Assembly (NCBI GenBank): GCA_023055505.1
Contig: JALIRH010000001.1
Span: 12,829,467 to 12,893,466 of the forward strand
From: Callipepla californica brunnescens
Taxonomy: Eukaryota > Chordata > Aves > Galliformes > Odontophoridae
Reading direction: 5' to 3'
Length of the DNA stretch: 64,000 nt
Below, one piece after another: positions 12,857 through 24,892 of the stretch (its first letter is position 1; every line of letters begins with the position of its first letter). The notes beneath the pieces were generated by a model that saw only the letters and a program-made list of their open reading frames with translations, did no database searches and was not told where the DNA came from. Made by a program: the position numbers and the translations under genes.

Positions 12857-15800
12857 TGACTAGTCCAGGGACAGAGCAGCCTTACGAAGCATTAGCAGAA
12901 CAGAAAGGATTATGCCATTGCTCACCTCATTTTTGCCTTGATAATTTTATCAGTAGTAGGTCATTTTAAATGAATAAGAAATCACAGTGCATACAATACA
13001 AAAAAATGACCCAGTAGCTCAGAAGCAGTAAAACTTTAACATTTCAGTTTGAAAGGAATCAAACAGATCCTCATTAATATTTAGAGATGAAGGTTTGAGC
13101 GAAATTATTCAAATAAATTAGTAACCCCCATGGTAGCCTAATTATTTTTCTTCCACCTACGTTGGAGTAAAAAAATCTATACAGTGGGTAAGAAATTTGT
13201 AGTGAGAAGTAGAAAAACTGAGAAATACAATGGCAGAATGCCAGAAATGCTGTCATTAAAAGGAAAAATGGCAAGGAATATTATGCTTTCCTCTTTTTAT
13301 TATGAGGAAATACTTCACAGACGTTCTGAACTTGCAAGAGGACCTGAGCTGCTGCTTCTACTTTATAGCTGCTTCAGCTCACATGGATCTCACAGGGAAT
13401 TTGAGGTTTTCAGTAGCCCTCAAGATGAGCTCTGAATGTGGCAGAAATAGTCTTATAGTAGTGAACATTAAAGTCTAAAACTCATATCAGGAGTAAATCT
13501 GATTTAAAATGAAATATATTTTCCCCTTACCGAACATTTTTGCTGGCTTTTAAACATTATCCTCAGAAGTGAAAGCACTTCCATTTCCAAGTGGAAGGAC
13601 TAAATGCAGTACAATAACAAAAACAGGTGCCTAGCTGTTCATTCTATTTTTTTTTCCTTTGTTTTTGCTCCATTTCACAGTGCCAGCATAACTTTTCTGC
13701 CAAGCCAGTTTTGTACCAACAAAAGCCAGCTTGAAAATCTGGGATTACTCTGAAGAATTACAAACAAACTGCTTTGAACTTCCACTCCAAGACTGGAAAA
13801 ATAAACATTTTTACTGCATACCCTTAAGAGGACATATTTTTCACATTATTTTTCACACTTGTAATTTTGACCAATACAGTTACAAGAAAACAGTTGTGTA
13901 CCAATAGCATGTTCAGACCACCATAGGTTGATGTAAAAGTTCTTCACTTCAGCTTCCCATTGATAAACACATCAGTTATGAAGAGCACTCACTCCCTCCA
14001 GTCACAACATATAACTATTGATCTACAAGGGCAGTACAACTTATAGGAAAGGTCAAATATTCATCTTGGGTATGTTTCCAGTTCAATAAAAACTAGAATG
14101 AAAAACGTCTTGCCTGTGTACTGCATCTCCTGTTACCACCCTACAACCCCATGCTAGTGGCTGTCAGTGTAGGTTCTGACTGAATCAATTACTTCTATTC
14201 AATTTGTCTCTGATTAGTCACACAGAAACTATTACGTCATGCAGTAAAAATTAATGCATAGGTTAAAATTCTTATTTTACAAAATCAGATGTTTTCTATT
14301 CAAGCACAAAATAGAGTTATGCCACTAGACCTACTCCAGACTTTCATGAATGTCCATATTTGCAAATTTGTTTTTATTCCTTAAACCTTCTTAGCACAAC
14401 AGGAGAAGTACAGGGTCAATAAAAATATGTATTAAAACAAACAAACCATCAAACAAACAAAAAACCTCTCTGAACAATCTTTTCCTGTTCACTATTCATT
14501 TTGTGTATACAATGTATACATAATCTTTCAAACTTTTCCTAAAGCATTTTGGCAATGCAATAATCTAACTAATATAGATTACCCAAACTAATAGACACTT
14601 ATGTCAAACCTCAATCTGCATTTATGGTAATACAGTTATACTGTTCATACAATTTGACATTACAGACTAAAAAAATGACAAACACCAAAACAAACATTAG
14701 ACTTGATCTCTGTATTCCAAATTAGAAGATTTAATACAAGTATACTTAATATGTTCTGTTTCCTGGTACTCCAGATGTCAATATAGACATGTGTAAGGAA
14801 AAAAAAACCAAAAAAAAAACCTGAAACAAAGCAATAATCAACATAATATTATCATATTTGAAATTCACTCATTTAAATCAACTAAAGCTTATAAGGACCA
14901 AGTATTCCTTCACTGACTATTTTTGTCATGGACAACATTTTTATCATTGGCCAGTACCACCTTCTAATTGAAATGACTGTTATAATTTAGGTATTCTACT
15001 TGTTCTGTTTGTCCTGATGTAAAGTATAACTAACTTATTTTTTTCACTGTTATTAGAAGACGTATTACTCTGAAAGGGATGATTCCTATTTATTTCCATG
15101 GAAAGTACAACAGACGGAAAGAGCACAGTAGCACTATTTGATAGAGCAAATTCTCAGCTACTGAGGGCTATTTTACAACATAGCCACCACCATTGGCTAT
15201 TCACTGTCACCAGTGATTAACTGATTTTATGAGCTGCTTTCATAAAAACCTGTACCAGCAGAAGTGAACCACTGTCACTGTCACTATTGTTGAAACAAAT
15301 CAACCCACCACTTCACTGTGCTCACATGCACTGTTTGATCTCCATAAATGTACAGCAAACACTGATGAATGCAAGTGGGTGCAATTTTTATCTAAGGGAG
15401 GAATTCAATAACATACTTTTGCTTCATATGCACTTCCGTGTCAGACTCCATTCTATTTGACTGCCCCTCTGCTGCCATCTGTTACATGGCAACTATATGT
15501 AACAGAAGTTTGGTGGAAAGGTTCAACTTCTACTCCCATGTCACCAGTATCTGCCTTTGATGCTATTGAGCAACATAATAAAACAGCAGACATTAATTTC
15601 AGTGCAGCTGTTATAGGTATAGAAATACACAAGAAGAGTGAAGAAGAACAAAAAAGATAGGGAGCACCACATATTGTGATTGCTCAGCCTTACACAAAGT
15701 TAAAAATACATCACCTACTTCTGTTCTTCACAGTCTCCCTGTCTGGTGAGACTGGTGGGCAGGGTAGCCTGATCATCATTAACTGCTTTGTGGCATTGCT

Positions 15801-18541
15801 GATCACAGTGCTGTCAGCTCTAATCTGTCACCAGTAAAGCTGGTGATCAGATCTCCAACAGTGAAACATGGAGAGGGCTCCTGGAAAGCATGAAGGCCTA
15901 TCAAGGTATTACTTGATTTAAGTTCTTTTGGGAACTGACAGTCCTAACTTCCAAGTAAGAATATCCAGTCTACACTGAATTCTTATGTACCTGCCTGTCA
16001 CTTTAAAGTCCAAGGCTCAAACGATGAACTTGTTTACTCAGTAATTCATTGATAGAAGGAAAATAGCCACTTGTACAGAAAGATCAGATTTAGCAATTCA
16101 TGTATTCTAATAGATTCAACTGAATGGCATTCTAGTTCAACTGATCATACTTATTTACAGTATTTTCTTTTATTTTCCAGCATGTTGAAAGCATGCAAAA
16201 TTTAAAAATGAGCTTTATTGCTTCCTCATCAAAAGGAGAGAACAATTAGGTAGAAAGCTGCTGTTCACACCACGAACAAACACAAATTCATTCTCTATTG
16301 GCCTCTTACTTTCATGAACAACACAGAATAAAACCAAGAAACCAAGTCAGATATAAAATGTAGGCTGACACTGTGTACACCTATCAAAGGTCCCCAGGTA
16401 GCTACTGTACCTCACCGTGAGTGAATGTCCTAGGAAATCAAATAGGATTTAAAGGTGTCAGTAGTGAGCACCAAAAACATAAGCTTTCCAGGCAGGCTGT
16501 TTATTACTTGGTAATTTTCAAGCTGAGACAGTACTTGAAACACAGGAGATATAAAGTCTTACTAGATGCTCAAATGTCCAAACTCAGCCTTGTTTAATGA
16601 CCACAACTGAGCTAGAGCATTTCCTGAGGTGATTTAGCCCTACTGCCTCAGTATATGTAAATTATTTAGCCTGTGCTATCTTTCAGATTACCTGCTGCTG
16701 CCAAATAAGTTACATCCAGAATAATATTTACTTCTTTTTACAAAACTGACAATTTAGCAATTATAATCTTTGTGATCTTGGTGCATTACTGACTTCCAGT
16801 TTTCTAGAAAAAAGCAGTTTTTCTTGGGGCTAACACACATCCACATGAATAAACACACATTTATACTTGTAACAGAGATAAGAACACAGTGCTGACTTAT
16901 CTTGAGACCTGAGAATGGAACAGGGGACTGCAGCACCACTGCAAATTAATTGGGTGAATATAAATATAAAAGGAATTTATACATATAGATATATAAGGAA
17001 ACAACAAAATTGGTGAGGTAAGATAAATTTCATGTAACACATTCAGCTAAATCTTTGGTATAAAGTAAATCTGTTAGATGAATGAAAATGGTTTCCAATT
17101 TGAAATGCAAGCTGAAATACTGATGTGGGTATTCCACTTTCTATATGGGTACATAACCAACTAGAGTATTGTAAGGTGACCATTAGTATATCCTTTACCA
17201 AATTTTATACTAAGAAAAAGGCAGGAACATATAGGAACTTTGTGGAGGTGTAATACCACTAGTTCTGATGGGTTTTACATGTGATCTAAAAAGTAAGCAA
17301 CCCAGGGACTTAGGTGAATAAAACTGTCTTGTTTCAATTGTGTTTATCCATGAGTATAAATTTATGTAGTCCCAGGAATGTGCACAGTCCCAAAGGCAAA
17401 CAAATGCTCTTAATGACCACGTGACTATTCATAAAATTTCCACAGATAAAACAAGGACAAAACAATTATTTACCCTATCCTTAATGGAACACCTAAAGTG
17501 ACCTGGAAAAGAGGTATTCACTATGCTAAAAATACCCTCATAATAAACAATTTTATTGGGTAGCTCACTAGCAAGGGTAAAGGGGGATGATATAAGAACA
17601 GACACATTCACTTCCTATTCAAAATGATATCATCTTCAATACCAGGAGAGGATGAGAGCTTTCAGGTTTCTTTTATTAGGTCTGTTTATTTTTTATTTGA
17701 TGGGGATTTCAATAAGATACTCTTTTCAACTCATCACCAATTCACTCTAGAAATGTGAATGTTAATTAACGTTATTTATTCTGTTGCATCCAGGAAATAA
17801 TAGACAGATGCATAAGAAACTGCTTGAAAATGATAAAATTTTTGGATGTGTTTGTATCATACAGTTGTCACAGATTTGGTTCTGTAAAGAGTGTAAAACA
17901 ATTAACCAAATGAAAAGTCTAATTTCCAATGTTTGTTTGTTTTTTTTTAACTATATTATAAAATAAAATGTAGTATGATTTTTCAGTTTAACAGACCAAC
18001 CATGTGAAAAAGCAATACAAATCTTAATGTTATAGGCCTAAAGTATCCTGAGCTTCTACACTGCAGTACTTTTCTGATGCAAGTGTCTTCATCAAACTGT
18101 TGATCACACGTTCAGTCTTTTTTCCTAGTTTATATGCATTACTTAGGGAATGTTTTCACTTTTGGCCAGTATCCATCTCAAGCAGCATGAGGTCACTACC
18201 ACTGAATTTTAGGTGTAAAACAATATAAGTTTTTCAGGGATCTTTAGATTGAAAAAGAGGAACAAAGAAATTAAATGAACTGCAAAAGTAACATGGCTGA
18301 ATGGCTACCAAAGGTGTGTCTTCCTACGGTACAAACAAGTAATTTGCCACAGAAATGGATAGTAAATTTAGACCTACCCTGTAAAAATATCAGAGATAAT
18401 TCAGTAGGAGAGCAGAAAAGTAAATAAATCCAGAAGCACTAGTCCTGTTGTAGGACTTCTGGATGACTTCTATGCCCTCTTTCAGCATCTCAAATACACG
18501 ATTAGACAAAGACTTTATCAGTCTACTCGGAAAAGTGAAGA

Positions 18542-18556
18542 TACACACACACACAG
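18542..18556. repeat. (AC)n short dinucleotide run
   Basis: Short run of AC units, likely polymorphic but otherwise unremarkable. Confidence 0.8.
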
Positions 18557-20180
18557 GAAACAAAGATGAAGAACAACAAAAACACAAAAATAAAAAAGTC
18601 CACCTTGTTATTCTATTCTTTATCTCACATACTAACGAGAAAAACTTTCATTGCACCAAGCATTTTCTTCATGTAAATATTTTCATTATTTGATTTTCCA
18701 TGACTAAGAAGTGAGTATTCAGGCAGGTAAGGCTGAGTATTTGATATATTTGATATATAAGTGGTTCCTATATCCTGAAAGAAAATAATTTTAAAAAATT
18801 TCTAAGAAATCCAAAATGTTCCCATTTGAAATGTCTTCTTTTTTTAAAATCAAAATGTTGTGATGTATTATGTGTATATATAAAAATATAAATATATTAT
18901 ATATAATTTTATTGTTGTTGAGGGAATAAATACAAATCAGTTAAAGCACTGAGTTTAATTCACTGAAAGGAAAGACCGCTGAGAATGATTTTTTTTTTCT
19001 TTTCATTTTGGTAACATTGAAGTGCTTTACTCTAATAGTTTTGTTCCCATTTTTTCATTTTTGACAAATTGCATACACCGCCAGGATAATTTTCAGTCAT
19101 ATTCCTGTGGTTACTTCTAGTTTACACCTAAGTACATAATGGAATATACAGACATGAAAGTATCTGAAGAAAACAATGATTACACTGAAAAAAGTAAGTT
19201 GAACCCTTTTGAAATGAAATAGCATGCTACCACATTTTAGCAGTGTAAAAAATGTTTATTTCTTGTATGAGACTGCATAGCAAATATGAAGGTTGCCATA
19301 TGTTTGCCTGTTAGCCCAGATAGCAGCCACTGATTTATTATCAAATAATAATAAAATGCTTTAAGATACATGTTTTATATTTCCTATTGTTATAAATAAT
19401 GCAGCATTCTCAACTACAAATTGTCGTGGTAATTTCACAAACTTGTTTCTGAATGTGTTTGACATTGCTGCAGGAATTAGCCCTGAAGTGTCACAGATTT
19501 CTGCAACCCTGATGACAGTCTGAATGCAAATGTAATAGATTTTCTCAGCTGTTACCTTTAGCCACTTGACACTGTGTCAGTAACTAGAATCAAATCTGAA
19601 AGTAGGACCTGTATATTAAAAATAAGATGAAAGGTACTCAGGGCTAAGATACTATTAGAAATATGTTAAAATTTTTATTTTTCTCAGTCAATTAATATTC
19701 TTTCTATTCAACCTTTTCTGCCTGAAGATAACCAGAAGAATGATTAATTCAGTTCCTGGAGGCAACTTGGCACTTGACAGAAGTGACAATCCAAAGCAGC
19801 TCCCTGGTTTTATAAATTCAGTATCAGACTTCTAGTGCTGGAAAACAATCTCAGCTTTGGAGAAAGGAAAAAGTAAGAAGGAGTTCAGTTGTGTGTTTTA
19901 GCGATCTATTCCTGAAGTCACATTTAGAATAAAGAGCGGACCAAGAATGCATTGTCTTAAGAAATCTTTAGATAATGCATATAATATGGAGATTTAAAAA
20001 TCAAGTTTTTTGCTTTTTCTTCTGAATCTTAATTTTGTTTTTTAGATTTTTGTTTTGTTTTATTTTGTTATTTTCCTTATTTCAGAGATGGGTACAATTG
20101 CACTGATATTGTTTCAGTGAAAGATGCTGCAGTGCAGCAGTGTACTTCTGCAAGTATCTCACTGAATCTTCTGGTAAGGT

Positions 20181-20250
20181 TGCAGTTGGACTTGATGATC
20201 TTGAAGTTTTTTTCCAACCTAAGCAACATTATGATTCAATGATTTTATGA
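20181..20250 (+). mobile_element. CR1 3' terminus (short), plus strand
   Basis: About 70 bp match the extreme CR1 3' end: 'ttggacttgatgatcttgaag', then 'ttccaacct', then three degenerate 8-mer tail units ending at 'gattttatga' (20250). The copy is almost completely 5'-truncated. A different CR1 fragment starts directly after it. Confidence 0.75.
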
Positions 20251-20255
20251 CCCCA

Positions 20256-20715
20256 GGCTGAATCCAAAGAAGCTTGTCCAGCAGATCAAGGGAGATGATT
20301 CTTCCCCTCTACTCTGCACTGCTGAGCCTCAGCTGGACTACTGCATATACATGTGGAGTCCTCAGTACAAGAGAGATCTGAACCTGTTGGAGAGCATCCA
20401 AAGTCAGGCCACAAAAATGACCCAAGGGATGAAACACCTATCCAACCAGGACAGGTAGAGAGAGCAAGACCTGCTCAGCCTGGAGAATAAATGGTTTTTA
20501 GTATCTAAAGGAAACCTATAAGAAAGAAGGAAGAAGACTCTTTAGCAGGGTTTGTTGCAATAGGACTAGGAGAAATTATTTCAAACTAAAATGGGAGATA
20601 TAGATAGAATATAATAGTTCATTTGTTGTTTTTTTTTTTTTATAAGGATAGTAAACCACTGGAGCAGGCTGCCCAGATATGTAGTGGATGCTCTGCCTCT
20701 AGAGGTAAAACTCCA
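20256..20715 (+). mobile_element. CR1 LINE fragment, plus strand
   Basis: It begins close behind the tail of the preceding CR1. It shows the CR1 order 'ttgtccagcagatcaagggagatgattc' (20276-20304), 'actactgcatatac..tggag' (20337-20358), the 'ctgctcagcctggagaata' block (20471), the 'gggagatatagatagaat' block, and 'ggagcaggctgcccagat' (20660). Similarity ends at about 20715 without the usual 3' tail, so the 3' end is missing or too decayed. A T run at about 20629-20641 interrupts it. Confidence 0.8.
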
Positions 20716-22149
20716 TCACGTATGCAGGCAATTTTGTTTACTGGTAGCTATGTAGAGGTGCCTGTCACTATTGGGGACATGTTCAGCTACAGGTAGTCTA
20801 TGTCCCACTGCTGTTTTGGAATCCTTCTTGTTCGTTGGGCTGTGCATTTGCCTTTCTTATATTTTGGTTTTAGATCAATTTACTTATTAATTTCTTCCTA
20901 ATTAGTTGCCATTCGTGAGTAACATATTGGCATATTTGATCTTGCTGGGAAGTAACTGGGTACTGTACATTCTGGCATCTGATCTCTGTTTCAATTCAGA
21001 AGGAGATAGGCATTTGTATATAATACAGCTGTGCTACTTTAAAGTTTGAACACATGAAAATGAAGAAATCTGCTTCCCTAGTTTAATCAGTTGGATCAGA
21101 GAAGGTTATAATATAAAATAAATATTTTTAAATGGTTCAGATGACTCTCAAGGGTAAACTTGCTTTGATGCTGCTATATGTAATACAGCAATTACAGTTA
21201 TTCTTGAAGAAGTGTTTGCATTGTATTTAACCAGAGATTAAAACTGCCACTTTCTGGAATGTGTTCTTGACTGGTTTCCTAAGCAGAAAAATCTGAAGTG
21301 TTCAGATTGTGTAGACCCACTGTAACTTTTTACCAGCATCTATTCAGTCATCTATTGTCATTATGGTAGCTTAAGACCCCTCTTTAAATCTCCCTACAAG
21401 CTGAACACTCAACTTCCCTTCAGTGACCTAGAGTCTACAAGGACAAATAACTTATAAATCTCTAGCCAAAATAATATAAATATTGAGATTCTGCACATTT
21501 GCTCACTCAGGTAGTTCCATTCATGGGAATTTCTTAGGTACAAAGTGATTGAATATGTTCTGTAATACACTCGATTTCAGACCTTTTAATATTTTCAGGT
21601 ATACCTGTTGTCTTAAGACCTCCATCCTTTACCTGACATTCTAGCTCATTCATCTTTGAGTTAGGTGTGAATTCCTATGGAAAGTATTACAATAGCATCT
21701 TAAGCAGCATGTGCTTTATCTTTTTCATATCCATTATGCACTGTGAGTGGGATTTGTCTCTTCTAAGTAATGACCTGCAGTTAGATGTCTTGAGTTTAAA
21801 GAAGATATGTAGGCCCACACCTTACAGCCTGCGGTACTTTTTGTCAGCAGTTCAGACAAATCAGTTAATCTTTCTGTGTGTCTACATTTCTCCACTGAGT
21901 GCAGTAATTGGCTTGGACATGTACATTTAACTTGCGCATATTTACAGCTGGATCAAATCCATCTGTATGTACTCATTCTCTGTGGTTTCACACAATGATC
22001 ACTGCTGTTTATGTAAATATGTTCACACTAGTTTTAAAGTATCACGTTACTGCAGTCGAATTATGACAAAACATTCAACATGAGCTATAAATTTTCTCTG
22101 GATTCTGGATTTGGTGATTTGCTGAACCATGTGTAGCAGATTAAATGAC
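20716..22149. other. Unique DNA, no gene recognised
   Basis: An 87-codon frame at 21667-21930 (plus strand) has no family signature that I recognise and no codon-like base pattern. Nothing else stands out. Confidence 0.55.
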
Positions 22150-23205
22150 TACAGATTTCTAGTTTTAAAGCGAGGCCTGTTAGACTAGCCACAGTCCCTG
22201 GAATAGTTATGGACAAGATTATTACGGGTGAAATTGAAAGACATTTAAAGAACAAAGCTATTATCAGGCACAATCAACATGGGTTAATGAAGGGAAAAAA
22301 TAGTGTTAGTACTTTTATCTCCTTCTACTATAAGCTCTTAATTTGTGGATGGAGATAAGGCAGTGGATGTAACATTCCTGGATTTCAATAAGACCTTTGA
22401 TAATATCCCTCACAGTATCCTTCCTGTTGAATTGTTCAGTTGTGAGATGAACAAGTGAACACTACACTGCATAAACTGACTCAGTGGCAGAGTTTAAAGA
22501 GTGAATGGAGTTACACTGGTAATGGTCAGCCACTAGAGTCATTCCCTAGAGTTCAGTTCTAGAACCAGATTTATTCAACATTATCAATGATCTGGATGAA
22601 GGAGCTGAATGCATCATTAGCAAGCTGATGAAACTAAACTGGGAGAAGTTTCTAATTCTCAAGAACTAGAAGAATTCTCATTCTCAAGGGGGAGAAGTCT
22701 TGCAAAGAAATCTAGATAGATTGGAGCACTTGGCAATCATTCTGTGACATGAAATTAGACAAAGGTAAATCTTGTCTACTGCAGCTGGAATGGTATAATG
22801 TTGGGCATGGGTACAGACTGGGAGCTAAGTGTCTGAAGAGCAAACCAGCAGAAAGGAATTTTGGGGTTCTGATCAATACTAAGCTCAGTATGAGTCTGCA
22901 GTGTGCCCTGGCAGCCAAGAAAATAAAACACATTTTGGTATACATAGACAGTCGGTCAAAAGCAGAGTAGATCTTTCCACTATATTTAGAGTAGATATAG
23001 CCTCACTTTGAATATCATGTACAGTTCTGGGCTCCACAGTAGAAAAGGGACATTAAGACATTTGAAAGCCAAGAGGAAGGGAACAGAGCTGGTAAAAGGG
23101 CTGAGGAGAAGCTGTGGACACTTGAGTTGTCCAGCCTGAATAAAAGAAGGCTGAAAGGCAACCTCGCTACTTTTTGCAGCTTCCTGAGGAGGGAAGATGG
23201 AGAGG
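22150..23205 (+). mobile_element. CR1 LINE, decayed RT region (5' part, split by LTR)
   Basis: This is a longer CR1 copy that includes the reverse-transcriptase part of ORF2. At 22381 the plus strand reads D-F-N-K-T-F-D-N-I-P-H-S-I-L, close to the CR1 RT motif DFDKAFDTVSHSIL. At 22570-22620 it reads LFNIINDLDEGAECIISK, the block just before the catalytic FADD. The FADD site itself (about 22618-22640) is lost by a small deletion, and frameshifts and stops separate the blocks, so it is dead. The region after it matches the CR1 3' part ('cagtctgcagtgtgccctggcagccaaga' type text near 22893). It is cut at 23205 by a solo LTR and resumes at 23780. Without the LTR the element is roughly 1.3 kb. Confidence 0.85.
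23201..23205. repeat. 5-bp target-site duplication, left copy (AGAGG)
   Basis: AGAGG directly precedes the LTR start TGTCA. The same five bases directly follow the LTR end at 23780-23784. A 5-bp duplication is usual for ERVL-type (class III) integrases. Confidence 0.85.
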
Positions 23206-23779
23206 TGTCATGGTTTTATGATTTTTGGTACTGGTATTCCACACATAACATCATGTATTGCATTAAGAGTTGAGGAGCTGATGCTCCAGCCCCATGGATC
23301 ATTGATAATTCCAGGTATACCTGTCTCAGAAGAGAAGAAGAACTACATTCCCCAGAGGACTTTGCGATGCTTCGTATTTTTACGTGTTTTCCGCTCAGAG
23401 GGAACAGATAAAAACCCTCAGCGGTCACGGGACACTCTCTTTCCTTCGGGATCGACTCAGCAGTGGGTGCTCGCTGCCGTATCGCCTTCAGCGTTAGCGT
23501 AAGGCCTTCGGTTTATCGGACACTCTCTCTTGCCCATTTTATTTGATTCATTAGCCTCAATTCCAATTATATTGTATTATATTGTGTTATTTTACTTTCT
23601 GATATCTTATTTAGTAAATTAGCTTTCCTCCTCAGATCGTTGCCGCTGTTTTGTTTCTAGGCCCATCTCCCTTTTCCCTTTTCCCTTTTTTCCTTGCCCT
23701 TTCCTGGGGCGTGGGTCCGTGGGTCCCCCACACCAATCGTCACGGAACTGGGCCGATCCAGCCCGGTAAACCGTTGACA
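23206..23779 (+). mobile_element. Complete solo LTR (family A), ERVL-like
   Basis: This is a 574-bp LTR of an endogenous retrovirus starting TGTCATGG and ending GTTGACA, with 5-bp inverted ends TGTCA/TGACA and a perfect AGAGG target duplication. No internal retroviral sequence lies on either side, so it is a solo LTR left by LTR-LTR recombination. Likely parts are a U3 with a TATA-like box at 23407-23414, a block 'gatatcttatttagtaaatt' near 23601 that is conserved in other copies and contains the AGTAAA poly-A signal variant (23613-23618), and a pyrimidine tract at about 23672-23706. Many CpGs persist (for example around 23430-23520 and 23635-23760), so this is the least decayed copy in the window. 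It lies inside an older CR1. Open frames in it are not genes. Confidence 0.9.
23407..23414 (+). promoter_or_regulatory. Candidate LTR core promoter (TATA-like)
   Basis: GATAAAAA lies in the middle of the LTR after 'ctcagagggaaca'. The same box is kept at 43641-43648 and 51446-51452 in two other copies, always just downstream of the block 'cactcagagggaa' (cactcagaaggaa at 43455-43841). The spacing suits a retroviral U3/R boundary about 25-30 bp further on. Activity is inferred only. Confidence 0.45.
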
Positions 23780-24055
23780 AGAGGGAAGTGCTGATCTCTT
23801 CTTCCTGGAAACCAGTAATTGGACATGCAGCAACGGAGCAGGATTGTGCTTAAGGTAATATCAGGAAATATTTCTTCACCATGAGTCTGATCAGACACTA
23901 GGACATGCTTCCTAGTGAGGTGGTTGATGCCTCATGCCAGTAAATGTTCAAGAGGCATTTAGATATTTCCCTTAATAATATGCTTTAACATTTGGTTATT
24001 CCAAAGTATTCAGGCAGTTGGACTTGATATTACCAGTTCCCGTACAACTGAACAG
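23780..24055 (+). mobile_element. CR1 LINE, 3' part of the split copy
   Basis: Continues the CR1 interrupted at 23205; it begins with the right copy of the AGAGG duplication (23780-23784). It shows 'gaaatatttcttcacc' (23867), 'cttcctagtgaggtggttgatgcc' (23908-23931), 'atgttcaagaggcatttagat' (23944) and 'ggcagttggacttgat' (24011). It ends near 'caactgaacagttct'. This 3' end type is the same subfamily as the minus-strand copy at 29680-29905. Confidence 0.85.
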
Positions 24056-24797
24056 TTCTCCTCTAAGTCTGGCATGAATTTTTCTTATATATATACTTAT
24101 ATAGCTAAATTATTTTCAAAAGCTCATGTCCAGAGCAGCAGTGTTTCCTGAGGAAATGCATTCTTGCTTAGGTAACTGGAAAGGATAATTTTGAAAAATT
24201 ATCAATTTCAACAAATCATTACCAAGGAAAATATTTTGCTAGAACTCTTAGGATATGTAGAATTTCAAAACCTGACTTAATATGAAGCATCTTTTATGCT
24301 GTTGTCACATCACGCAGACTCTTAACTGACTCCACTGTCATGTCATACCAAAATATTTATACATCAGAGCTAAGAAAGTGAAACAGTACCTCACGTGGTA
24401 GATTCCTAGCAATGACAAAATGATAGAAAATGATTGTTTTGCTAATCCTCCTTAATGGACAGGTTTTATGTCTATAACTCTGTATAGTGATAACATCTTA
24501 AACACAGTAATCTGACTTGTTTATTTAGGGAGACAATGAAGATTGTTCAGCTGAAAGCATATAAACATACACCCAGGTTGATTTAAGACACTTATTTAGT
24601 GTTCTATTTTTTTCTGTCACTTGCTTAGTTTGTCTTCTCTATTAACCAAGACCTTAAGGCAGCTACTTTTTAACTGGCATTATACATACTACTGTACTTC
24701 TATTATAACAAACAGACAGTAAGCAAAAAACTACTTTTATAAGTCCTTTGGCTTAACTGGATTTTTGTTTTCAACTCAGAACACGTTATAATGTTTC
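24056..24797. other. Unique DNA, nothing recognised
   Basis: AT-rich sequence without an open frame or repeat that I can name. Confidence 0.6.
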
Positions 24798-24892
24798 TAG
24801 GACTTCACAGGGTTGGAAAGGACATTTAAAATCATTAAGTTCCAACTCTCGCACCCTAGGCAGGGACACCTCCCAGTAAACTAGGTTGCAGT
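24798..24892 (-). mobile_element. CR1 3' terminus, minus strand
   Basis: The plus-strand text 'cttcacagggttggaaagg', 'ttccaactctcgcaccct' and 'aggcagggacacctcccagtaaactaggttgca' is the complement of a CR1 3' end. The 8-mer tail is barely visible. Heavily 5'-truncated, about 95 bp. Confidence 0.75.

Larger units (their letters stand above)
12137..20180. other. Long unique AT-rich stretch, no gene recognised
   Basis: Eight kilobases without a gene or interspersed repeat that I can name. It holds an (AT)n run near 12412-12428, a palindrome and hairpin at 12819-12856, a CAAA-rich run at 14435-14464, an (AC)6 run at 18542-18556 and many A or T runs. The frame at 13184-13435 and others of 60-83 codons have no known motif, and base composition does not shift across them. 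Confidence 0.55.

Noticed and set aside
23197..23502. 101-codon plus-strand frame
   Set aside because: It covers the junction of CR1 and LTR and the LTR U3; LTRs do not encode it.
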